NCBI GenBank assembly: GCA_030760725.1
Contig: JASWHV010000013.1
Span: forward strand, 40,706,699 to 40,770,698
Direction of reading: 5' to 3'
Source: Neostapfia colusana
Taxonomy: Eukaryota; Streptophyta; Magnoliopsida; Poales; Poaceae
Length of the DNA: 64,000 bases
In this document: positions 1 to 10,537 of the stretch, piece after piece
Layout of the letters: the number at the start of each line of letters is the position of its first letter
Numbering within the stretch: position 1 is the first letter of the stretch
Made by a program: the position numbers and the translations under genes
The notes under the pieces: generated by a model
What the model was told of the DNA's origin: nothing
What the model saw: only the letters and a program-made list of their open reading frames with translations
The model's database searches: none

Positions 1-3000
1 GCTGCCCAGACCACCCGGGTAGCCGGGGGCCTGGACAGCAAATAGGAAGGCGCGCTCATCACCTTCCTCCGGCACAACGTCGACGTGTTTGCATGGCAGC
101 CGTCGCAGATGCCGGGGATCCCTAGGGAGGTTATCGAGCAGCATCTGAAGATCTTCCCCAACGCCCGGCCAGTCCAACAGAATCCTCGCAAGCAGTCCAT
201 CGAGCGGCAGAACTTCATCCGAGAAGAAATCAAGAAGCTGTTGGACGCTGGCTTCATACGGGAAGTCCACCATCCCTGGTGGTTGGCGAACCCCGTCGTC
301 GTCCCGAAGGCCGGCGGGAAGCTCCGGATGTGCATCGACTACACCAGTCTCAATAAGGCATATCCCAAAGATCCATTCACCTACCTAGAATAGATCAAAT
401 AGTAGACTCGACATCAGGCTGTGATATGCTATGCTTCCTAGATGCCTACTCGGGTTTTCATCAGATCCCTATGTCTAGAGAAGATGAAGAGAACACTTCC
501 TTCATCACAGTAGACGGCCTGTATTGTTATATCTCTATGCCTTATGGCTTAAAGAATGCTCTCCCCACCTTTGTACGTGCAATGCACAAAACCTTTGGAG
601 AGCTAATAAGAGACTTAGTCGAGGTGTATGTCGATGACATCGTTGTCAAGGTCAGGCAGAGTTCATCCTTGTTAGATAACCTAGACCTAGTCTTTGACAA
701 ACTGCGCTCCACGCGCACTAAGCTGAACCCCGACAAGTGTGTGTTCGGTGTATCCTATGGGAAGCTCCTAGGATTCCTGGTCTCACACCGAGGAATTGAG
801 GCCAACCCAGAGAAGATCAAGGCCATCGACCTGATGCGGCCCCCGCCCGCATCAAAGATGTCCAGAAGCTCACGGGATGCCTAGCCACTCTGAATCGGTT
901 CATACCAAGGCTAGCAGAGTGAGCGCTCCCCTTCTTTAAGCTTTTGCGCAAATCCGGTCCATTTGCTTGGACCGACGAAGCAGAAGAAGCTTTCCAGGAG
1001 TTGAAGCAGCTCCTTATGACCCTACCCATCATGGTAGCTCCTGAGCCCGAAGAGCATTTACTGCTCTACATCGCAGCAACAACTGAGGTGGTGAGCATGG
1101 TCCTCGTCGTAGAACGGCCGGACCCCTCGTCACCGCAGCCTGCTCCGGTAGCAGAAGACAAGCACCAGGAGACCCCGGAGGTACAAGACGACCTCCCGGA
1201 CCTCCAAGACGACCTCCCAGGGGTCCAACGGGACCTCCCGAAGCTCCAAGACAACCTCTCGGAGCTCCAGGATAACCCCCCGGAGACCCAAAGGAACCTC
1301 CTAGGAGGACAAGACGTCCTCCCGAGGGTCCAATATGACCACCTGGAAAACCAGCGGGATCTCCCAAAGGTCTGAGACAGACTAGGAGCCTCCGAGTCCC
1401 AGCTCCCGGAGGCTCCCCCGGACCCGTCTACCTCCTGTCGGCCTGAGCCAATGGATGAGGACATCTCAGGCCCAGGGGGGAGGGTCCGGACCATCCAGAG
1501 GCCTGTCTACTACATCAGCGAAGTCCTCCACGACGCCAAGACAAGGTACCTGGAGGTTCACAAGCTGCTGTATGCAGTACTCGTGGCATCCAGGAAGCTC
1601 CGCCACTACTTTCAAGCTCACCGGATCTCGGTGGTCACCTCCTACCTTCTGAAGGCAATCCTTCACAGCCCCAACGCGACCGGCAATGTCGCTAAGTGGG
1701 CAGCAGAATTGGCGGAATTTGAGCTGGACTTCATTCCTCGCCATGCACTCAAGAGCCAAGCACTGGCTGACTTCATGGCCGAGTGGACGCCAACAAAGAC
1801 TAACCCTGAGGGCCACGAAGACGGTGAACCAAAGCTCCGAGCTCCGGTCTTCACCGGGCCTCACTGGACGCTCTTCTTCGACGGCTCCTAGCGAAAGCAG
1901 GGGGCCGGTGCAGACGTACTGCTTCTCATGCCATCGGGGGAGAAGTTTGGGTACATGGTGCGTCTCAATTTCAAGGCAACCAACAACATAGCGGAGTATG
2001 AAGCGCTCATCTTTGGCCTAAAGACAGCTCCGTCTCTGGGCGCTCGCCAATTGTTGGCCCAGGGTGACTCCTAGCTAGTCATCAAGCAAGTTAAGGGTGA
2101 ATACTCCTGCAACGATGCACATCTAGCTGCTTATCTGCTCCACATGCAGATGTTGGAGAAAGACTTCCTCGCCTTGGACCTGCGCCATGTACCGCACTCT
2201 GGCAATGCTGCGGCCGACGACCTCTCAACAAAGGCCTCCACCGGAGCCCCTGTGCCCGAAGGAGTCTTCGAGAGGACGTTGCTGCGGCCCACAGCTCGTC
2301 CTGCCGAGCCGGGCGAAGGGGGCTGGACCAGTACCTCGAAGCTGGCGGTCTCGGCGGCCCTGCAGCCATGGACGCCGCCAAGGATCGTAAGCGTCACTGG
2401 GGACTCCGTGCAACCCAGCGCTCAAGATCCAGAAGCTCAAGTCAGACCCGATGCATGGATCACGGAGATCCGGGACTACTTGAAAGACAACATCCTCCCT
2501 GATGAACGTGTATCCGCTGAACGGATCGTGCGCATGGCTAAAAGGTACGCGCTGGTAGAAGGGGATCTCTACCGGCATGGCGCCAACCACGTCCTATTGT
2601 GGTGCATAACCCAGGGGGAAGGCTGCGACTTGCTCGCTGAGGTCCATGGAGGCGAATGTGGGAGTCACTCTTGCTCACGCACGCTTGTTGGTAAAGCCTT
2701 CCAGCATTGCTTCTACTGGCCGACAGCACTCCAGGATGCCGTCAAGCTGGTCGAGAGCTGCAAGGCGTGCCAGTTCCACGCCAAGCAGATCCACACACCG
2801 GCTCAGGCGGATCAGATGATCCCACTCTCGTGGCCGTTTGCCTTATGGGGGCTGGACATCCTGGGACCATTCCCCAAAGCCGTCAGGGGATTCCGGTACC
2901 TCTACGTTGCCATCGACAAGTTCACCAAGTGGCCGGAAGCTACACCCGTTGTCACCATCAACAAGCAATCCGCAGTAAAGTTCATCAAGTCGATCATCTG

Positions 3001-3691
3001 CCGGTTCGGGGTCCCAAACAGAATCATCACCGACAACGGGACCCAGTTCACCAGCGCAACGTTCCAAGACTACTGCGAAGATCTCGGCATCCAGGTGTGC
3101 TATGCCTCCGTTGCTCACCCAAAGAGCAATGGGCAAGTCGAGAGGGCCAACACCGAGATTCTTCGGGGCCTCTAGACTCGCACCTATGCCGGCTTGAAGA
3201 AGCATGGCACCAAGTGGGTGGACGAGCTTCCGAGCACATTGTCGGCTAACCGGACATCCCAAAGCCGGGCCACCGGAGAGACACCCCTCTTCATGGTATT
3301 CGGGGCCGAAGCTGTGCTTCCTCCAGAGATCACCATGGGGTATCTCCGTGTCCGAGCTTACGACGAAGCCGCGCAGGACAACCTCCAGCGTGAAGACATC
3401 GACCTCGTCGACGAGGCTCGATTACACGCAGCACTCCGCATTGCACGGTACCGGCAAATGCTCCGGTGCTACCACCAAAGGTCCGTGCGTGTCCGGGAGC
3501 TGCAAGAAGGCGACCTGGTGCTACGGCGCATACTTTCTCGCGAAGGGACCGACAAACTCTCCCCCAGCTGGGAAGGTCCCTTCCGAGTCATGAAAGTTTG
3601 CCGCCCCGGGTGCGTACGCCTTTAAACCGACGATGGGGATCCGCTCCCGAACCCTTGGAACATAGAACACCTCTGTAAGTTCTATCCCTAG
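1..3691 (+). pseudogene. pol: Tat-1 pol (RT, RNase H, archaeal-type RNase H, integrase), broken
   Basis: This is the remnant of a polyprotein that would copy element RNA into DNA and integrate it. The RT begins in the 85-393 frame (motif MCIDYTSLNKAYPKDPF) and continues at 426-884 with the catalytic YVDD. RNase H follows from about 944, with RPVYYISEVLHDAKTRYLEV near 1500. A second RNase H is seen from about 1860 (WTLFFDGS, then ATNNIAEYEALI). Integrase shows an H-H/C-C zinc region at 2640-2770, then aspartates in GLDILGPF and TDNGTQF and the glutamate in GQVERAN. The end is a typical NPWNIEHLCKFYP and a stop at 3689-3691. Frame changes lie near 394-425 and 885-943. In-frame stops include 1373, 1889, 2072, 3173 and 3623. 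It cannot make a complete protein. Confidence 0.9.
1184..1372 (+). repeat. 21-bp coding minisatellite (9 units) inside Tat-1 RNase H
   Basis: There are nine consecutive 21-bp units, each starting CAA, CAG or CAAC-like and encoding a seven-residue motif of the form Q-[DR]-[DN]-L-P-x-[LV]. The unit starts fall at 1184, 1205, 1226 and so on without indels. The block sits between VLVVERPD and RPVYYISEV, two stretches that in other Tat elements are separated only by a short linker. The array ends at an in-frame TGA (1373-1375). The encoded segment is acidic and proline/glutamine rich, so it is probably a disordered loop. Confidence 0.85.
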
Positions 3692-4939
3692 AGCAATAGT
3701 AGGACAATACCTTTTTCTTTCTGTAATAGATTCCATAGAGTCCAGGAACAGCGCTCGGAGGAGCTAAGCCACAGGGGACGGTCCAGACTACGTTCAGCTT
3801 CGCCTGGTTCCGACCATAAGCGCGTAGAGTCTTGCTTCCCTTCTAATGGGGCGGGTCGTTGCCTCAATGTTTAGCCTACCTTCCTCCTATGGATATTTAT
3901 ATGGAAAGAATCCTGTCCTGCTTTGCTCTTTCCCTTGTGCTCATTTAATTATGCACTAATTTTTATGACCGCACTTTCTGTGTATGCTCACCATACACTC
4001 AGCTCTCTTTTCCCATTCTCATCCCTAGTCGGCATTTGCTATCCTACCAAAGACGGTTGCGCTTGAGGTACCTGCCAATGGCCAGGGGGCCTCTTGGGTC
4101 TCCCCCAGTCAGGTGTTGTGACGCCAGTTGGTCCAGTACTAAGGGTCGGACGGTCGTACCCTGACCTCGGAGGGAGCCGGACCACCAGCGCCGGGTGCAC
4201 TGAAATGCCCAAGCCCCGTATACCAGATCAGGATCGTAAGCAAAATAAGACTATGAGATAGGCAAGGGAGAGCCCCAAGGAGAATTACGCTTCCCTTACT
4301 TGTGTGCAGGACCTCCCAGCCTTAGCTCCCCTGCAGGAGTATGGTAGGTATGCCCAATCCATTAACCACACAACCAGGGGGCCACTACGGGGACCATGCA
4401 AGGAAGGACCGGAGCTCCAATGCAAGACCACAGGGCCCGGACCTCACCCCCTCCGCAGGGGCGGGCTCCGAAGGCCCCACGTGTCTGGTGGAGCCGGAGC
4501 TCCCCTCTCCTCAGAGGGTAGCTCCGGGCCCTCCACGTGGCCGACAGAGCCAGGCCTCGCCCCCTCCGCAGGGGTGAGCTCCGAAGGCTCCACGTGTCCC
4601 GTAGGGTCGGGCCTTCATCATCTCAGAGGAGAGCTCCGGGCTGGCCACGTGGCTGGCAGATCTGGACCTCCCCGTTCTCACGGGGCGAGCTCCGGAGACC
4701 CCTTGGGCCCTTAACACAAGGACCCGAGGAAGGTGTCTGTGCAAGACTTAAGACTGGTGAAGACCTCCGAGGCCCTTGCGGAGCTAAGGACTCGGCCAGG
4801 CCAAGCCAGGAAGAAGATAAGCACGAACGCAAAAAACAAAGAGCATGTTCATTCATTCAAAGCTCCATGAGCTGGATTACAGACTCAACAAAAGCAAAAA
4901 AGAAGAGATACAGGGCCTCCTGGCTGCAGGGGTGACTGC
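3692..4939 (+). other. Tat-1 3' untranslated region between pol and antisense ORF
   Basis: No coding sequence is visible here. The stretch 3880-4290 is matched by 26950-27430 in Tat-3, including the shared run GGTACCTGCC at 4069-4078 and 27115-27124, so it is an element-specific 3'UTR rather than host DNA. The second half holds the CACGTG-bearing subrepeats annotated separately. The antisense ORF ends at its right edge. Confidence 0.7.
4432..4700 (+). repeat. G-box subrepeats in Tat-1 3'UTR (about 113-bp unit)
   Basis: These are tandem imperfect units of the form CCCTCCGCAGGGG, GAGCTCCGAAGG, CCACGTGTC, CTCCTCAGAGG, AGCTCCGGG, CCACGTGG. Perfect CACGTG hexamers lie at 4478, 4534, 4591 and 4646, spaced 55-57 bp. 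The same units occur in the Tat LTRs (22720-23040 and 25480-25810), so this 3'UTR and the LTR share a repeated module. CACGTG is the core of plant G-box/ABRE sites; activity here is not shown. Confidence 0.8.
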
Positions 4940-6299
4940 CTAAGAGTCCCCGGACTCCCTCTGGAACCTATAGGCCACGAGGGCGGCCATGTCCCCAACC
5001 TCGGCCCTGGCAGCTTCCTCCCGCTCGACGGAGGGGCCTAGTCTCATCGGCTCCAGAGAGAAGGAAGGGTCTTGACTTCGGAAACATGCCAGCACGTGTG
5101 TGGCGACCTCCTTCGCCAGGCCTCGTTCCTCCGCCTCAAGCTCAATGGCGATCACCACCTTGAGCCTGCCCAGCTTGGCGCCGATGGACTCAAGCGCCGG
5201 GATTGCCTAAAGCACCTCCTGTGCTGGAGCCTCCGTCCGCACCGGGCTGAAACCAAGGGGAACCAGGGCGGACCCCGCCTCAGCGACAAAGCTCCAGACC
5301 GCTCGGGCCTCGACAGACCGTGAAGCCTGGAGCTTCTCCACCTCTTAGTGGCCCGCCAGCTCGCGGTCCAGCGCCGCCTGGCGCTCCCGGGAGGTCTGCT
5401 CCTCCCTCACGGCAACAGCCGACTCGCGGAGCCCCAGCTCCTCGGTCCGAGCCCTCAGCTTGCCCTCACTGGCCTCGAGCCGTGCGGCGACCTTCTTCTC
5501 CTCGGCCGCCACGGCGCATTCCCAATCCGTGACGGCGCACTCGCGGTGAGCTACCTACAGCCGCAGCTCTTCCACGGCAGTGGAACGCGCTTCGGCCGTG
5601 GCGTGAGCTTCGCGGGTCTCCTGACGGAGCTGCCGAGTCTCTGAGCCCAGGCGGTCGACGGCCCTCTTCTGAGCATTGAGCAGCGCCCCCACGGCGTCAA
5701 GCCTCGACTGCCTTGAGTCGAGCTCTGCCTCAGCCTCCTGGGTCCGCTGCTTCAGGAGATGCCCCCAGTTAAGGAGGCGGTCTCTCTCTCCAGCCAGCAA
5801 CTCCCGCTCCCGATCAAAGGCGGCATGGACCTGCCGGACGCCAGCTTGGACAAGCCCCAAGGCATCCGGTAGGGTCAGCGGGGCAGCGGAAGCAGGAGCC
5901 ACGCCCCTGACCTCCCCCGTCACGTCCACGACCGGTGGAGGTGCCGGTGCCCTGGCAACTGAGGCGAGGCGCCGATCTAGGGAAGCCAGGGGGCCAGCAG
6001 CTGCACCCACAGCTGCCCTTCCAGCCTCAGCACCGGGCTTCCGAGCTGGCAAAGGAGGACGAGCGGGTACTGCCGCCGCCACCGCGGGGGATGGTCCCGC
6101 CGGCACAGAAGAAGCCTCCGCCGACTTGGGGGCCGTCGGAGCCGCCGCAGTTCCCAGACGCTACGGCACAGAGCCTCCGCTGGCCGGAGATGGCCAAGGA
6201 ACAGACTCGCCCCCGGCAGCTGGTGAGTCCCTGCCGACATAAGAAGCTCTCAGGCCATGAAAGGAGAAAGGAACGCTACTTCTAAAAGCCGGAAAGAGC
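4940..6299 (-). pseudogene. Tat-1 antisense ORF, C-terminal part
   Basis: This is the C-terminal part of the antisense ORF whose N-terminal part is at 20535-22162. One frame runs from about 6106 to 4940 with three internal stops. It encodes a proline/alanine-rich segment, then a long heptad-like, charge-rich region (for example LLKQRTQEAEAELDSRQSRL) expected to be coiled coil. It ends with a conserved-looking tail containing SFSLEPMRLG and YRFQRESG. Extra antisense ORFs after integrase are known in Tat/Retand elements; their function is unknown. The gap between the two halves is the Tek-A insertion. Confidence 0.75.
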
Positions 6300-6304
6300 A
6301 ACAC
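6300..6304. other. Target site duplication of Tek-A, left copy (AACAC)
   Basis: AACAC immediately precedes the terminal TGTGG of Tek-A and is repeated exactly at 20530-20534. A 5-bp duplication is normal for Ty3/Gypsy integrase. Confidence 0.95.
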
Positions 6305-9300
6305 TGTGGCGGACCGGAATCCGCTCATCCAGGATCACAGAGGGTGGTGCCGCACGATGCGACAATCGACAGCACACGTCATAAGAACACAATATATTAC
6401 ATGGGAAAAACAAACTGAACTGTACAAAAAGGTACCACTTCAGTTACAAACTAGTATTTATTTTACACAGCGGAAGTCTACTCTGTACAACTCAATCCCA
6501 CCTATCTAGCAAAAGTCGGTCGCCCAGCCCTAGGGCAACCAACACTGGCTGCACTCCTCAGCTCAGCGCGGCGTGTACGATTCCCACTCAGCCGTGGTCC
6601 CCGACGGAGGGTAACCCTCGCCGGTGGACTCGTACTCCGAGTCCGTGGTTGGCTCCTCACCTGAAAAACACTTAAGCAGAACTGTGAGCACTAAGGCTCA
6701 GCAAGGCTTAATCGACTCACCTAAACATGAAACTCTACATGAGGTGTACGATGCCATAGGATAGTAATATTGCAGCAAATGGACACGCCTACAAGTTCAT
6801 CCTTAGTTCAGCTTTTAGCAACAAGTTAACAGTTCAGGAAGCTGAAATTTAGTAAGCAATATTTGGTGGCAAACATGTTAGCAATACAAGATTATATCAT
6901 ATCAGCAATATTGAATCAACATATTTCATACATTATTCTACGTCACGACTCAGTGACCAAGTGGTACTCTTCACCGCGAGGGACGGCGAATCGACTCGAT
7001 ATACACCTGCAGGGAAACCCAAAGAGCACATCACGTACGCCCACCCGTGGAGCCGCACAGCACGCTCACTCGATGTCGTATGGGACAACCTATAACCCAA
7101 CAGCCCAAACGTCGAACCGGTTGCACCGAAATGAGCAGGAGGTTCCCCACACGGAGCATCTCTCTATGCCCGTTGGCAGATTTCCACCTTGCTTCCCTCA
7201 ACCTACACCTATAAATCAGTGTGCTATGCCTCGACGCCCGGAGGTTTAGGCTACATCGGTTTATCGGGGCCCATATATCCGATATGCCTTCGGTACTTTC
7301 AAACTTGATCTGCATGGGCTGCACACGGTTTGGTCCTCAATCGACAAGGACAGGGCCGCGCACACAAGACTTCCTCTTGTTGCGCCCTAGCCCCTGCCTA
7401 GTCTCATTTTCATTACTAAGGTGATCTCACATCACTCAACCGAACCCGTGTGTCCCAAGCCTATCTCGCGAGTAGATTCCAACTACTTGACTTGTACCGA
7501 ATTCCTATGAAACATTAAGCATAGCTTGTCTACGCGAGGTCTTAGACACTACCCTCACTCTTATGGAAAATTTCTGGTTATGCAATTGGGGTTCCATTCA
7601 TCCTACACCTAATGCACATTCATACATCACCCTAATTATGTGAACAAAGTAAAACTTGATAAAAGAGTAATGCAAACCTGGGCTTGCCTTGTTGCTGCTG
7701 GTCAGGGGTTAGTTCTTCTTCTGGAAGCAGGAAGTCGAGTACCTCCGGAGCTTCCTTGCCTTCAGCGACTACACGTTAATGAAATACTACATGTTAATGG
7801 ATATGCACATAAGTTTACTGTAATGCTTCTTCTATTAGCTCTAATAACCAGTTTCTAAGAACTGGAACTCTGTTCAAGAATTTAAAATGAAACTGGGGTG
7901 TAGTGGTTTGGGTTTGGACCTATGCACATGATCAAGTGCTAAGTGGTTTCCCCCTCTTCCATATTAATCCCACAAATGGTTCCACAGGATAGGGGTGATC
8001 CAGAGCTTCAATGGAGCTGAGAATTTTTGTGTGAGTCCCTTGTCACAAGACAACTCTCTGGATCAAAATTTAGCACTTGTCATTGAGTGGTTTGTTCAGA
8101 ATAATTCTTTTAGCACATAAGCAAAGAAGAATTAATTCTGAGGTAATACCCCCGTTCATGCCCAACTTAGTGAACTACAGTTTCAATTATAGCTCATAGA
8201 GTTTGCATGAATTTTCCTAGCATTTTTGGAGCTAAGATTTGCCCAGAACTGAATTTCCAAGTTTTGGAAATTCTCTGAAAATGTTTCTGTATTCAAATGA
8301 ACACAGCACCTTCAAATTTGAATTGCTCTGATCAAATTACCTCCAAATGGTCTGAAACTTTTAACACTAATATCCTAAAGAACATTCTGGCAAAATTTGG
8401 AGATTTTTGGATGAACCAAACTCCCTCTAATTTTTTTTGATGAAAAGCTTCAAAGAATTTTCCAGAATTACATAATAGGTTTCATACAAATTGGGTGGCA
8501 TATTTGGTTAGAGATATGCAATATGAATCCATCCCAATTTGAATCACTAAATTTGGAGCTACCTAGCAAAAGTTATGGGGTTCTAAAGTTTGGGGAAATT
8601 CTGGAATTTCAAATTAATTCGGGAAACATTCAAACTCTGGCTGTGGGTACCTCCTACACGTGTCGGCTGCTGGGATCACGGCACACGGGGCCACAGGACC
8701 CTTCCCGTGCCACCACACTGGATCCAGAGCCGCAGCGGATCGACGATTTAAAATATCTCCACTTACATGCGGGGCCCCCAGTCGTCTTCCTCCTTGCGCG
8801 CGCCCGCGAGTCCAGCGGCGGTGCACTCCGGCGAGGTTCGCCGGAACCGCCTTCCCGATCACCCCCAGTGCCAGAACTGGCCGCCTAGCCGTACCCCGCC
8901 CTGGGGAACTTGTCCCGGGGGTCGGAGCTCGCCGGCGGTGACCGGAAACAGGCGTGCGACGTCCACCGCGGAGGCTAGGGCTCCGGCGAGGTCGTTCTCG
9001 CTCTCTGGGGCATGAAAAGGGCTACGGTTTGCTCGAGAAGCATCAGCGGACCACGAGGAACCCAACATGAGCAGTATCAGAGGCTAACAACGCCGGCAAA
9101 TCCTCTCTCGACGGTGACCCGAGCCGTGTTAGCGCCGGCGACTATAGAAACGGCTAATACTCGGCCATTTCTGGACGGTTTTGCTTGGTTCTTCCTCGAG
9201 GAGGGGCGCTAGGAGGTGTAGGAGCTATCTGTGAGGTAGCATGATCATTGACTCAGCGTGTAATCCAAATTTTGGATTCTTGCTGAGCTAGGTCAATTGC

Positions 9301-10471
9301 ACTAGGGTTTGGGATTTTCCAAAATTCTTGCTACTCGGTGGACCATTTGCCGATGGGTTTTTGGCTACACCATCTAGGGTTCCCCACGCACCTTTCTTGT
9401 GTAGAACATGGTTGGCGACGATGGCAGGATAGGGCTGTCACCGGTGATCCGAAGCTCGACGCCACGGTATCTCCCGGTTCTTCAACTTCAATGGCTCACA
9501 CCGCTCAGACTCGGATGCAGCTTGCTGGAGCAGCACGGGGAACCGCTAGCATGTGCCCTGGCGCTCCCTTTTGCTGCAGGGATCGCGAGCGTTCAACGAT
9601 CAGCGCGGGTGCACGCCGGGGCTCGGAGGTGCAAGCGTTGCGGCGAGTTCTTCGCGTGCGCGGGCGCTGATCAGAGCGGCAGGCGAGGGAGGCAGCGAAC
9701 TCAGCTTTGTGCTGCGTACGTGGTGATCGGAAGGGGGGGGGGGGGCAAGTAAATTCCCGCGCGCGCTGGCGTGGCCGTGAGGCGGTAACCGGTCGCGGCA
9801 GCTGACCGACGACCACCGAGTGGTTCTCTGTTGCTCACAGTCCCTGACCAGTGGGCCCTCCTCCCCCCTTTTTCTTTCCAATTTTTCACCTCTGTTTTCC
9901 TGAAAATTATCCCCAGCTACTCTCAATTAACTGTGAGACTTAGCCCCCAAGTCTTGGTTTGAATTTGAGTTCTCAAATTCAAACTTTGTTTGACTAAATT
10001 TGCTTTATGTTTAAACTGAAATTCAAATTCAGTTTTGAATTATTGCAAATTTAGCTCCAGACAAGATGAATTCCAATGGGGATGAAAATTGGTAGGCTAG
10101 CTCAGAAAACTGTGCTGAGTTTGAATATGAAGCTAACTTTTGAATTTGAGTGATGAAAGTTGCTGCAATTTGAATTTACATTCAAATTGGCCTCTTTTTC
10201 AAATACCTCCAAAAGTGCCTCAAAATTGTTGGATTTACATGAAACTTGGCCTGAACCTTCCCAAGAATTTTCAAGTCCTAGGGGTGAGCTCAACCTCTCA
10301 TGTTCATGTATACAAATCCTACTTTGTGAAAGTGAAGGCTTTCCCCTCTAATCACTCTTTTGATGGAGGTTACTTGCTCTTCACAATATTTCCTAAGATA
10401 TCCACAATAAAAACTGTGGTGTTGTGAGGTGAAGGAAAGTTTTTGCAAGTCCCTTTTCTTGGGCTTTTACA
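6305..10471 (-). repeat. 3' LTR of Tek-A (4167 bp)
   Basis: Bounded by TG/CA ends, with the polypurine tract directly outside at 10472. It holds a GC-rich module (about 8780-9840) between AT-rich stretches, plus the two exon-like pieces of the LTR reading frame. It is about 685 bp longer than its partner at 17048-20529 because that copy carries an internal deletion. Small forward ORFs seen here do not match any family I recognise. Confidence 0.93.
6563..7768 (-). other. Putative split small ORF in Tek-A 3' LTR
   Basis: Exon-like segment 1 is 7768-7688 (81 bp), preceded by an acceptor-like GTGTAG and followed by CAAG|GCAAGC, a GC-type donor. Exon-like segment 2 is 6660-6563 (98 bp), preceded by TTTTTCAG and ended by TGA at 6565-6563. 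The phase across the junction is kept. The first piece includes the motifs PEVLDF and LLPEEEL; the second includes DSEYEST and ends in YTPR. The same pieces recur in Tek-B, Tek-C and Tek-D. An upstream start exon was not identified. Function is unknown. Confidence 0.55.
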
Positions 10472-10484
10472 TCCCTCCCCCCTT
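10472..10484 (-). other. Polypurine tract of Tek-A
   Basis: On the minus strand this reads AAGGGGGGAGGGA and abuts the TGTAAAAG start of the 3' LTR, as required for plus-strand DNA priming. Confidence 0.9.
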
Positions 10485-10537
10485 AAAAGAATCTCGTCCC
10501 GAGATTATAAAAGAAGAGATCGCGATGTAATAGGGAC

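Larger units (their letters stand above)
1..6304 (+). mobile_element. Tat-1: Tat-lineage Ty3/Gypsy element, left part (5' end outside window)
   Basis: This is the 3' half of the internal region of a Tat-lineage Ty3/Gypsy retrotransposon reading on the + strand: reverse transcriptase, two RNase H domains, integrase, a repeat-bearing 3' untranslated region, then the end of an antisense ORF. The dual RNase H, the lack of a chromodomain and the antisense ORF are the known marks of the Tat lineage. The element breaks at 6304 where Tek-A is inserted and resumes at 20530. The shared pentamer AACAC at 6300-6304 and 20530-20534 proves the two parts were once contiguous. Its 5' LTR and gag lie upstream of base 1. 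Confidence 0.9.

Noticed and set aside
1029..1494. Minus-strand Gly/Ser-rich ORFs of 112 and 142 codons
   Set aside because: They are the reverse complement of the 21-bp coding minisatellite of pol.
5320..6242. Forward ORFs of 70-188 codons at 5320-6242
   Set aside because: They are complementary-strand shadows of the coiled-coil end of the antisense ORF, Pro/Ala/Ser rich with no homology seen.
9731..9746. Run of about a dozen G bases in the Tek-A 3' LTR
   Set aside because: A simple homopolymer at a variable spot (shorter in the 5' LTR near 19793). It is probably slippage, and may be miscounted in sequencing.
8523..9816. Several 60-121 codon ORFs in the GC-rich part of the Tek-A LTR, repeated at 18585-19874
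   Set aside because: They lie in both strands and several frames of a GC-rich block, have no recognised domain, and are not conserved in Tek-B, Tek-C or Tek-D.
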